A DNA stretch of 64,000 nt from the NCBI RefSeq assembly GCF_019130065.1, contig NZ_JAHSPG010000016.1:124001-188000 (forward strand), read 5' to 3'. Every line of letters begins with the position of its first letter. Positions within the stretch are counted from its first letter, which is position 1. Below the pieces are notes generated by a model. That model saw only the letters and a list, made by a program, of their open reading frames with translations, made no database searches and had not been told where the DNA came from. Below, piece by piece: positions 9,189-16,365 of the stretch. Position numbers and translations under genes: made by a program. Source of the stretch: Pinibacter aurantiacus. Lineage in GTDB: Bacteria; Bacteroidota; Bacteroidia; Chitinophagales; Chitinophagaceae.

Positions 9189-9196
9189 CAAAAATA
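9189..9196 (-). promoter_or_regulatory. -7 box for the ACP-KS-CLF operon
   Basis: On the minus strand the sequence is TATTTTTG, an exact TAnnTTTG match, 28 bases before the ACP start codon. A TTTG lies only 11 bases further upstream, so the -33 element is uncertain. Confidence 0.5.
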
Positions 9197-9299
9197 GGCA
9201 TATTTCCCAAAGTTGATTTTATTTGTTGCTAATTATATGCCATGGAAATAAATTGCCGACCGGTGGCGTTTGTTGCTTAATCTAAACTCTATAACCCTT

Positions 9300-9632
9300 A
9301 TGATATTTTTTTACGGAACGAAACAGCGATTTATTGGCCACGATGAAGCGTACATGCCGTGCCCGTGTTGTGAAGTACACACAGATGCAGAAGTGTATGT
9401 AACGAGCAAGTATTTTCATGTTTACTGGATTCCATTTTGGCCAATGGATAAGGAAGTCAATAGTGAATGCGGCAAATGTGGTCTTAAAAGATATAATTTG
9501 CCAATAGAAGACAAATTTATCCCTGATGCGAAAGAGTTAAAGCGAAAATTCAAGCACCCATGGTACACATACCTTGGCCCGGCGCTCATATCATTTATCA
9601 TCGCTTTTCTTATCGTTTCGAGTTTTAGATAG
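9300..9632 (+). CDS. Small zinc-ribbon membrane protein
   Basis: The ATG at 9300 gives 110 residues. The N-terminal half has cysteines spaced like a zinc ribbon: CPCC near residue 21 and CGKCG near residue 58. One transmembrane helix (GPALISFIIAFLIVSSF) lies at the very C-terminus. The role is unknown. It sits between the divergent ACP and DarA genes. Confidence 0.65.
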   Translation: MIFFYGTKQRFIGHDEAYMPCPCCEVHTDAEVYVTSKYFHVYWIPFWPMDKEVNSECGKCGLKRYNLPIEDKFIPDAKELKRKFKHPWYTYLGPALISFIIAFLIVSSFR

Positions 9633-9725
9633 GTATTTAAAGCAGAAATTTTGCGTGGCATTCATTTAGTATTTTTTGCATTTCCGCTATTGTCTTAATT
9701 TAGGCGGCTTATATTAACACCAATT

Positions 9726-10646
9726 ATGAAGCCAAGCGTATTAGTAGTTTATTTTTCGCAGTCAGGCCAATTACGTACCATTATTGATAACATGTTGGCG
9801 CCGGTTAAGGATCAGCTCGATGTTACTTACTCAGAAATTGAGCTTGAAAACCCGTTTCCGTTTCCATGGTCGTCAGATTCTTTCTTTGATGCCATGCCGG
9901 AGTGCGTTGAAGAAATCCCCGCCGCTATTAAGCCAATGTCAATTCCTGACAAAAATTATGATCTTGTAATACTTGGCTATCAACCCTGGTTCCTTTCTCC
10001 GTCAGTGCCCACAACAAGTTTCCTGAAAAGCGATTACGCAAAGGTTTTAAAAGGGAAACCGGTGCTTACCGTAGTTGGCTGCCGCAATATGTGGTTGAAT
10101 GCCCAGGAGAGAATAAAAGCTAGTTTGCAAAATGTTGGCGCGAGAATAGTAGGTAATATAGTGTTTGCAGATACCAATCATAACCTGGTCGCCTTGTTTA
10201 CCATCATCCGCTGGATGTTTACAGGTAAGAAGGAAGCGTCAGGAATGTTGCCCGAGGCAGGGGTGCAAACGGCAGATATTAATGCGGCGACTCGTTTTGG
10301 TTCAACTATTTTAAATAGTTTGCAAGCCCAAAAACTGGATGAATTGCAGCCAGCATTGCTTGCCCAAAAAGCCGTAGAGTTGAAACCGACTCTTATTGTA
10401 TTGGAGCGTCGTGGGATTACTAATTTTAGGAAATTCGCGAAGTACATAAGAGCAAAAGGAGATAGGGGAAATCCGGAAAGAAAATCGCGTGTAATGCTTT
10501 TTAAACGCCTTTTATTAACGGGCATTTTTGTATTGTCTCCCATTTCAGGAGCAACAGCTAAATTGCAGAGTATTTTTAAAAGAAGGTCCTTTAAAAGCCT
10601 GTTGAGCTATTTTAAAGGAATCGAATATAAACAGGGAGTTATTTAG
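9726..10646 (+). CDS. darA: DarA-like dialkylresorcinol condensing enzyme
   Basis: This 306-residue protein has a flavodoxin-like beginning (VLVVYFSQSGQLRT, the phosphate-binding loop). The middle reads DLVILGYQPWFLSPSVPTTS, followed by GKPVLTVVGCRNMW. The C-terminus has a basic hydrophobic stretch (LLLTGIFVLSPISGA, about residues 263-277). I recognise it as the family annotated DarA in flexirubin and dialkylresorcinol clusters, where DarA and DarB condense two beta-keto acyl units to the resorcinol precursor. The DarB-type gene follows at 10779, which supports this. Confidence 0.78.
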   Translation: MKPSVLVVYFSQSGQLRTIIDNMLAPVKDQLDVTYSEIELENPFPFPWSSDSFFDAMPECVEEIPAAIKPMSIPDKNYDLVILGYQPWFLSPSVPTTSFLKSDYAKVLKGKPVLTVVGCRNMWLNAQERIKASLQNVGARIVGNIVFADTNHNLVALFTIIRWMFTGKKEASGMLPEAGVQTADINAATRFGSTILNSLQAQKLDELQPALLAQKAVELKPTLIVLERRGITNFRKFAKYIRAKGDRGNPERKSRVMLFKRLLLTGIFVLSPISGATAKLQSIFKRRSFKSLLSYFKGIEYKQGVI

Positions 10647-10647
10647 T

Positions 10648-10745
10648 GAGTTGAAAGTTGAGAATTGAGAGTTGAAAGTTGAGAGGGCTTATTTTTATTC
10701 ACGCTGATAGCGCTAAAACACTCGACTAACAACTAAAAAACAACT
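10648..10745. repeat. Word-repeat element (GTTGAAAG/GTTGAGAG family), left arm clear
   Basis: Positions 10648-10685 are five to six imperfect copies of a 7-base word (GTTGAAA, GTTGAGA, ATTGAGA). They begin two bases after the darA stop. A weak inverted partner rich in CAACT lies at 10720-10745. It lies between darA and darB, which would otherwise be adjacent. Confidence 0.55.
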
Positions 10746-10778
10746 TAAAAGCGTAAAACATAACTATTATATATAACT

Positions 10779-11915
10779 ATGGGAGAAGTGTATATTACAA
10801 GGATGGCAAAGTTCCTACCCAATGAGCCGGTAAGCAACGACGAAATTGAGGAAGTTTTGGGGATGGTTGATAACAAACCTTCAAGAGCACGGACGAAGAT
10901 CTTGAGCAATAATAAAATCACTTCCCGCTATTATGCAATGGATAAAAACGGGAAAAGTACACACTCGAATGCACAACTTGCTGCCACGGCTATACAAGGC
11001 TTGTTTGATGATAAAATCACTAAAAATGATATAGAACTGCTTGTTTGTGGTACTATGTCTCCTGACCAATTATTGCCAAGCCATACCGCAATGGTACATG
11101 GAGAACTTGCTTGCAGACCTATTGAAATAGCATCAATCAGCAGTTCTTGCGCAGCAGGATTTCAGGCGTTCAAATACGCTTATATGGCAATTAAGAGCGG
11201 CGACAAAAAGATTGCGGCAACGTGTAGCTCTGAGAAAGTTTCAACATGGCTACGAGGTGAAAAATTTAACCAGGAAGCTGAAAAACTGAAAGAGATCGAC
11301 GACAATCCAATCATAGCATTTGAGAAGGATTTCATGCGCTGGATGCTAAGCGATGGCGCTGGTGCTGCCTTGTTGCAGGACAAACCAAATGAGAATGGTA
11401 TTTCTCTGAAAGTGGATTGGGTAGAGATAAAATCTTACGCCAACGAATTGCCAACCTGTATGTATTCGGGTGCTGTAAAACAACCGAACGGTACGATGAC
11501 CGGATTTCCTGATTTCGAGCCGGAAGAGTGGGGCAATCAAAGTATATTTTCTTTCAAACAAGACACTCGTTTATTGGGCGTGAAGATCGTTCCCATGGGC
11601 GGCGTTTTTATGAAAGAACTTGTTGCAAAACATAATGTGGACCTGGACAAGCTTACGTGGTTCCTGCCGCATATTTCTTCGGAATATTTTAGGGATAAAA
11701 TTGCTGAAGAAATGCATAAAACAGGCATTCCGGTGGCAGCTGAAAAATGGTACACGAACCTGGTGCGCGTAGGCAACATTGGCAGCGCTGCTCCTTATGT
11801 AATGCTGGAGGAATTGTTCAACGGCGGAAAATTGAAAAAAGGTGATACGATTATGCTGATGATTCCGGAAAGTGCCCGTTTTACTTATGTTTATGTGCAT
11901 TTGACAGTAGTATAA
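10779..11915 (+). CDS. darB: StlD/DarB-type ketosynthase III
   Basis: This 378-residue enzyme has a KAS-III Cys-His-Asn triad: Cys124 (ISSSCAAGFQAF), His298 (FLPHISSEYF) and Asn333 (VGNIGSAAPYVM). The opening GEVYITRMAKFLPNEPVSND and the length fit the StlD/DarB family, which joins two acyl units to cyclohexanedione/resorcinol precursors, rather than FabH (about 320 residues). Together with darA, ACP, KS and CLF it suggests synthesis of a dialkylresorcinol or flexirubin-type lipid. The tailoring genes expected in a full flexirubin cluster are not in this window. Confidence 0.82.
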   Translation: MGEVYITRMAKFLPNEPVSNDEIEEVLGMVDNKPSRARTKILSNNKITSRYYAMDKNGKSTHSNAQLAATAIQGLFDDKITKNDIELLVCGTMSPDQLLPSHTAMVHGELACRPIEIASISSSCAAGFQAFKYAYMAIKSGDKKIAATCSSEKVSTWLRGEKFNQEAEKLKEIDDNPIIAFEKDFMRWMLSDGAGAALLQDKPNENGISLKVDWVEIKSYANELPTCMYSGAVKQPNGTMTGFPDFEPEEWGNQSIFSFKQDTRLLGVKIVPMGGVFMKELVAKHNVDLDKLTWFLPHISSEYFRDKIAEEMHKTGIPVAAEKWYTNLVRVGNIGSAAPYVMLEELFNGGKLKKGDTIMLMIPESARFTYVYVHLTVV

Positions 11916-11951
11916 TATTTAGGGATACATTTTCGTTTGCATAAAGGAAAG

Positions 11952-12004
11952 TGCAAGCCGTGGAGATTGATTCAGTTGAAAGGATCTTCACGGCTTGTTT
12001 TTTT
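11952..12004 (+). terminator. Terminator after darB
   Basis: A 9 bp stem (CAAGCCGTG at 11954-11962, CACGGCTTG at 11989-11997) is followed by seven T. The 26-base loop is long but the stem and U-tract are clear. Confidence 0.8.
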
Positions 12005-12011
12005 AAAAGTC

Positions 12012-12108
12012 GTTAGTTGATAGTTGTTTGTTGTTAGAAAATGCTTTAGGTGCCAGTTCCGATATAGTTTGTAAGCTCTTTAAGCCTAACAACTATTAAC
12101 TAACAACC
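12012..12108. repeat. Word-repeat inverted element (GTTAGTTGATAGTTG family)
   Basis: The left arm at 12012-12037 (GTTAGTTGATAGTTGTTTG...) is mirrored at 12085-12108 (CCTAACAACTATTAACTAAC...). It lies eight bases after the darB terminator run. The same word family occurs at 18398, 28029, 35372 and 52013. Confidence 0.8.
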
Positions 12109-12188
12109 TGTTCTGGCGGTTTTATCAAAATTCACTTTTCCCTTTGCTATTGAACCTGTATATTTAGTTGACAAGAAATTGGATAAGT

Positions 12189-13736
12189 ATGAAAAACAGG
12201 CTTTTATATTTAGTAGGTTGTTTGCTATTGACTATTTCGACGATTGCCCAGGACAATTTTAGGGTCTATTATTCAGAGCCTGAAAGAGATGATTCGAAGA
12301 GAACGAATTTTGAGGTGATCGGGAAAATGGGGCCTAATTTTGTTACCTACAAGAATAACCGTACAGTCCACTCTATATGCGTTTACGACAATGAAATGAA
12401 GCTGGTAACTCGTTCCCAAATGGAATTCATTGACGAAAACCGTTTCATGAATGTAGATTTTATTGCCTTCCCTGATTACTTCTACGCCATTTACCAATAT
12501 CAACGTAAAAATGTTGTTTACTGCAATGTTGCGAAGCTCGACGGAATGGGCAAGGTTATCGGCAAGCCGGTAGAGCTGGACAGTACACATCTTAATGGCC
12601 TCAATTCTTCTGCAGATAAAGTATATACTGTTATTTACAGCGACGACAAACAGCGTATAATGCTGGTGAAAATTAACAGCCAGAATCCACGGAGCTATGT
12701 TTTTACAATGCTGTTGTTTGACAACAACATGCAACTGGTGGATAAGAGCAGAGCTAGCCTCGCAATGGAAGAACGCAGCAATAATTTTACAGACTTCTAC
12801 CTCAGCAATAACAGTGAACTTATTTTCGCAAAATTCGTCAGAAGCGGTAATAGTACCGAATCTGTGACCAACGTAAACCTGGTAATGAAATACCCGGATT
12901 CGCTTGACTTTACAGTAAGGCCTGTCGATATCGGTACAAAAATACTGGATGAATTAAGGCTTAAAATAGACAATTCCAAACGCAGGGCGGCGCTCACATC
13001 ATTTTATTACAAACAGAAAAGAGGCAGTGTGGAAGGATTGTATGCGCTTACCTGGGATATGGCAAAAGGCGAGAAAATACGTGACATTACCTACTTCTTT
13101 AACGATGACCTGAGAGCTGCAGCCAAAGGTGAGGATGGAAGCAAGAAAACAGCCTTCGATGACTTTTACATAAAAAATATAATTGTAAGGAAAGACGGCG
13201 GTTATCTGCTTTTGGCGGAATCGCTGTATTCTTCCTCCAGTGGAAATAGCTATAACAGGTGGAATAATCCCTATTGGGGAAGCCCGTGGTCCTCGCCGAT
13301 GGATTACTACTCGTATCCGTATTACAGCCCTTACTACATGCCATGGAACCGTGGTGGATTTCCCGATTATTCAAACACTCGTTTTTTTGCAGACAACATA
13401 ATGGTGCTTTCATTTTCAAATGACGGCACAATGGAATGGAGCAACATCATTCCAAAAGAACAGTTCGATGATCAATCAGATAATTCTATATCCTACGGTC
13501 TTATTAACACCGGAGGAGAGCTGCACTTCCTGTTCAACCAGATGGACAAGAAAGTGCAAATATTAACAGATCAAAGTATAGGACCCGATGGAAAAGTTTC
13601 GCGACACCCGACTATAAAGAACCTTGACAGAGGTTACGAGTTTATGCCGCGTTTTTCCAAACAGGTAAGCAGCAAGCAAATAATAATTCCGTGCTGGTAC
13701 AAGAATTATTTATGCTTCGCAAAAATTGATTTTTAA
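12189..13736 (+). CDS. Secreted protein of unknown function
   Basis: The ATG at 12189 gives 515 residues with a signal peptide (MKNRLLYLVGCLLLTISTIA, cleavage near residue 21); the longer frame adds seven residues without support. The body is beta-rich with recurring patterns such as VYCNVAKLDGMGKVIGKPVE, suggesting a propeller-like fold, but I recognise no family. Residues about 355-400 form a loop rich in Tyr, Trp, Pro, Ser and Asn (YYSYPYYSPYYMPWNRGGF). It is likely periplasmic or on the surface. It stands alone between a repeat element and a DUF6427 gene. Confidence 0.6.
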   Translation: MKNRLLYLVGCLLLTISTIAQDNFRVYYSEPERDDSKRTNFEVIGKMGPNFVTYKNNRTVHSICVYDNEMKLVTRSQMEFIDENRFMNVDFIAFPDYFYAIYQYQRKNVVYCNVAKLDGMGKVIGKPVELDSTHLNGLNSSADKVYTVIYSDDKQRIMLVKINSQNPRSYVFTMLLFDNNMQLVDKSRASLAMEERSNNFTDFYLSNNSELIFAKFVRSGNSTESVTNVNLVMKYPDSLDFTVRPVDIGTKILDELRLKIDNSKRRAALTSFYYKQKRGSVEGLYALTWDMAKGEKIRDITYFFNDDLRAAAKGEDGSKKTAFDDFYIKNIIVRKDGGYLLLAESLYSSSSGNSYNRWNNPYWGSPWSSPMDYYSYPYYSPYYMPWNRGGFPDYSNTRFFADNIMVLSFSNDGTMEWSNIIPKEQFDDQSDNSISYGLINTGGELHFLFNQMDKKVQILTDQSIGPDGKVSRHPTIKNLDRGYEFMPRFSKQVSSKQIIIPCWYKNYLCFAKIDF

Positions 13737-13780
13737 GTAATCCATTATTCAAACACACCCAACCCTAAAAACTAACAACA

Positions 13781-14770
13781 GTGGTAGGAGTTTTTAAACA
13801 AAATAACCTTGGAAATGCCTTTTTCCTTTTGCTGTATGCATTGGTAATAAAGTTTCCAATGTTCATTCACGGCCAGTATGCTGTGCAGCTGGAGGGCGAC
13901 AACTATATTTACCATCTGGTGCTTAAGTTTTTGAATCCACTTACATCGTCCGCGCCGGTGCTGTTTCCCATCATTGCATTTATCTTTTTATTTGCGCAAA
14001 GCACATTAATTAACCGGTTGTGCAATAACCTGAAGTTATTTCCCCGGCCAAATTATTTGGTAGGCATGTCCTATCTTTTGATCACATCGCTGGTGAAAGA
14101 GTGGAGTTATTTTTCAGCGCCCTTGCTCATTAATTTTCTGTTGATCTGGATATGGTATTTAACCAACACATGGTACAATAGCAATCAACCTAAAACTAAT
14201 ATTTTCAACACCAGCATATTGGTGGGCATCCTGCCGCTGATATACAGTCCGTCGATTGCCTTTATCCTTGTACTGGTGTTGGCTTTGCTTATTACAAGAC
14301 CCTTCCGGCTCACAGAATGGTTCATCGCAATACTGGGATTGATCACGCCGTATTATTTTCTTTTTGTCATATTGTACCTGGTTAATAAGTGGCAATGGCA
14401 AAAACTTATATCACCTATACATTTCTATCTGCCAAAGCTCACCACTTCGTTATGGATAACAGGTGGCATTGTCTTGCTCGTGGTGCCGTTTCTTATAGGC
14501 GCCTTCTACGTGCAAAACAACCTCAATAAGATGCTGATACAGGTTCGTAAAACATGGAGCCTCTTGCTGGTATTGCTGGTGGTTTCACTGATGATTATTC
14601 TCATCAACCCCGGAACAGGCTACCAACACTGGTTGATGATTACGATTCCACTGGCAACCTTCCATGCGGCAGTATATTATTTTTCCAATTCAAAATTCTT
14701 CGCCCTGATCCTGCACTGGTTCATTTTTGCGTTTGTGATCCTGTTGCAGTACAACGGTTTGTTTAGTTGA
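13781..14770 (+). CDS. DUF6427 family integral membrane protein
   Basis: The start is a GTG at 13781; the N-terminus VGVFKQNNLGNAFFLLLYAL fits the Bacteroidota DUF6427 family. The 329 residues hold about ten transmembrane segments with short loops. Function is unknown. The stop codon TGA (14768-14770) is the first TTGA word of the repeat element that follows, so the element may have changed the C-terminus. The next gene is purQ. Confidence 0.72.
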   Translation: MVGVFKQNNLGNAFFLLLYALVIKFPMFIHGQYAVQLEGDNYIYHLVLKFLNPLTSSAPVLFPIIAFIFLFAQSTLINRLCNNLKLFPRPNYLVGMSYLLITSLVKEWSYFSAPLLINFLLIWIWYLTNTWYNSNQPKTNIFNTSILVGILPLIYSPSIAFILVLVLALLITRPFRLTEWFIAILGLITPYYFLFVILYLVNKWQWQKLISPIHFYLPKLTTSLWITGGIVLLVVPFLIGAFYVQNNLNKMLIQVRKTWSLLLVLLVVSLMIILINPGTGYQHWLMITIPLATFHAAVYYFSNSKFFALILHWFIFAFVILLQYNGLFS

Positions 14771-14876
14771 AAATTGAAAATTGAAAGTTGAAAATGGGTT
14801 CGATAGGAATTCCGTTAAATATTGACGGACATTGGCTATCAATTCACTTTCAACTTTCAATTTTCAACTCTCAATT
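14765..14876. repeat. Word-repeat inverted element (GTTGAAAATTGAAA family)
   Basis: The left arm at 14765-14795 is four TTGAAA-type words. The right arm at 14846-14876 is the inverted counterpart, with about 50 bases between. The left arm contains the stop codon of the DUF6427 gene, and the right arm ends three bases before the purQ -7 box. An ORF reads from inside the left arm through the element into purQ and is artefactual. Confidence 0.82.
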
Positions 14877-14879
14877 CAT

Positions 14880-14887
14880 TAACTTTG
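14880..14887 (+). promoter_or_regulatory. -7 box for purQ
   Basis: TAACTTTG matches TAnnTTTG exactly and lies 29 bases before the purQ ATG. Where a -33 box would be, there is the right arm of the repeat element, which has no TTG on this strand. Confidence 0.5.
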
Positions 14888-14916
14888 CCCTTTCAAAATT
14901 TAATCCCTCTTATAAT

Positions 14917-15579
14917 ATGAAGTTTGGAGTGGTTGTATTCCCAGGTTCTAACTGTGATCGCGATATGCAGGAAGCGCTGCAAAATGATCTAAATCAGGAA
15001 GTTGTAATGCTTTGGCACAAGGACAAAGATATCAGCAGCTTTACAACAAATGACTGTATCGTTCTTCCTGGAGGATTTTCTTATGGTGATTACATGCGTT
15101 GCGGTGCCATCGCACGTTTCAGCCCAATGATGCAAAGCGTAATTGAGTTTGCAAACAAAGGAGGAAAAGTTTTAGGCGTTTGTAACGGTTTCCAGGTTTT
15201 GTGCGAGGCGCAGTTGTTGCCAGGTGTGCTTTTACGCAATGCAAATCAGCAGTTTATCTGTAAAAATGTTTACCTGAAAGGCGTTGGAAGCGATAAAGCA
15301 TTGAAAATTCCCATCGCACACGGTGAGGGACGTTATTTCGCCGATCAGAAAACATTGGAAGAGCTGGAAAAAAACAACCAGATTATCTACCACTATTGCG
15401 ATGAAAACGGCAATATCACCGCAGAAGCAAATCCGAACGGAACTACTAACAATATCGCTGGAATCCGAAATGCCGCCGGCAACGTATTTGGTATGATGCC
15501 ACACCCCGAGAGAGCAAGCTCTAACGCATTGGGTAACATTGATGGCCAGATTATTTTGAAGACACTGTTGATGAGCTAG
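14917..15579 (+). CDS. purQ: Phosphoribosylformylglycinamidine synthase, glutaminase subunit
   Basis: The ATG at 14917 gives 220 residues starting KFGVVVFPGSNCDRDMQEAL, the normal PurQ N-terminus. The glutaminase nucleophile lies in GVCNGFQVLCEA and the His/Glu pair in MMPHPERAS. PurQ supplies ammonia from glutamine to PurL for FGAM synthesis in purine biosynthesis. It stands apart from other pur genes. An upstream in-frame start at 14788 is rejected because it would translate the repeat element. Confidence 0.96.
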   Translation: MKFGVVVFPGSNCDRDMQEALQNDLNQEVVMLWHKDKDISSFTTNDCIVLPGGFSYGDYMRCGAIARFSPMMQSVIEFANKGGKVLGVCNGFQVLCEAQLLPGVLLRNANQQFICKNVYLKGVGSDKALKIPIAHGEGRYFADQKTLEELEKNNQIIYHYCDENGNITAEANPNGTTNNIAGIRNAAGNVFGMMPHPERASSNALGNIDGQIILKTLLMS

Positions 15580-15584
15580 TAAAA

Positions 15585-15680
15585 TTTTGAGAATTGAGTT
15601 TTGAATGATGAGTTTAGGATTTAATAGCAGGACTCTCACCTATTTTTCACGTAATACTCATAACTCATTGCTCAAAACCC
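15585..15680. repeat. Word-repeat inverted element (TTTTGAGAATTGAG / ATGAGT family)
   Basis: The left arm at 15585-15615 (TTTTGAGAATTGAGTTTTGA...) is mirrored at 15650-15680 (...ACTCATTGCTCAAAA). It starts six bases after the purQ stop. The match is imperfect but runs for about 28 bases. Confidence 0.65.
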
Positions 15681-15806
15681 GTAGCTAAAATAGGCTTGAA
15701 AACGCCGAAAGCGGAGTTTGTATAGAATAAGAACGGGTTTGTACAATTTTAGATTTTTATTAGCAATCAATCGTCGATTTTTGGTTAAGAAATTAAAATT
15801 AAACTG

Positions 15807-16262
15807 ATGAAAAAAATAGCGCTTTTTTTAGTAGCGGCCCTGGTTACCACCCTTAGTCTGAGTGCGCAGAGTACAAGTCAGGTAAAGTGGAGTTTTTCCA
15901 GCAAAAAAGTAGCCGATAATACTTACGAAATACACATGACAGCAACCATCAACGGAAACTGGCACATGTATGCACAGGATGGCGGCGACGGTCCTGTTTC
16001 AACAAGCTTCGCTTTCACAAAAAATCCTTTGCTGACAATGGATGGCAAAGTGAAAGAAGTAGGTAAAATGAAAAAGGTGTACGAAGAGTCTTTCAGCTCC
16101 GAAGTACGCTACTACGAAAAAAGCGTAGACTTTGTGCAAGTTGTAAAAGTAAAAGGCAAAGCAAAAACAAATGTTGCCGGTAAAGTAGAATTTATGGTTT
16201 GTAACGATAAAGAATGCTTGCCTCCATCTGATGTAGATTTTAAGGTTGCAATCGGCGGTTAA
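15807..16262 (+). CDS. Stand-alone DsbD alpha-type domain protein
   Basis: This 151-residue exported protein has a signal peptide (residues 1-21, ending LSLSAQ). It has the immunoglobulin-like fold pattern of the DsbD N-terminal domain: YEIHMTATINGNWHMYAQ near the start and the redox pair C132-NDKE-C137 in MVCNDKECLPPS. DsbD alpha accepts electrons from the membrane domain and reduces periplasmic partners. The adjacent full DsbD gene carries its own alpha-like domain but without these cysteines, so this small protein is probably the working alpha partner. Confidence 0.8.
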   Translation: MKKIALFLVAALVTTLSLSAQSTSQVKWSFSSKKVADNTYEIHMTATINGNWHMYAQDGGDGPVSTSFAFTKNPLLTMDGKVKEVGKMKKVYEESFSSEVRYYEKSVDFVQVVKVKGKAKTNVAGKVEFMVCNDKECLPPSDVDFKVAIGG

Positions 16263-16365
16263 TTGACCTTACACTGTCCGCAATGCATTTCTCAATAAAA
16301 TAGTGAAAACGAGTTCTTGCAAAAGGGACTCGTTTCTTTTTAACTGCCTAATTTTTCTAACAACA

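Noticed and set aside
14788-14916. N-terminal extension of purQ by 43 codons
   Set aside because: The extension translates the word-repeat element and the promoter. PurQ normally begins at KFGVVVFPGSNCD, at 14917.
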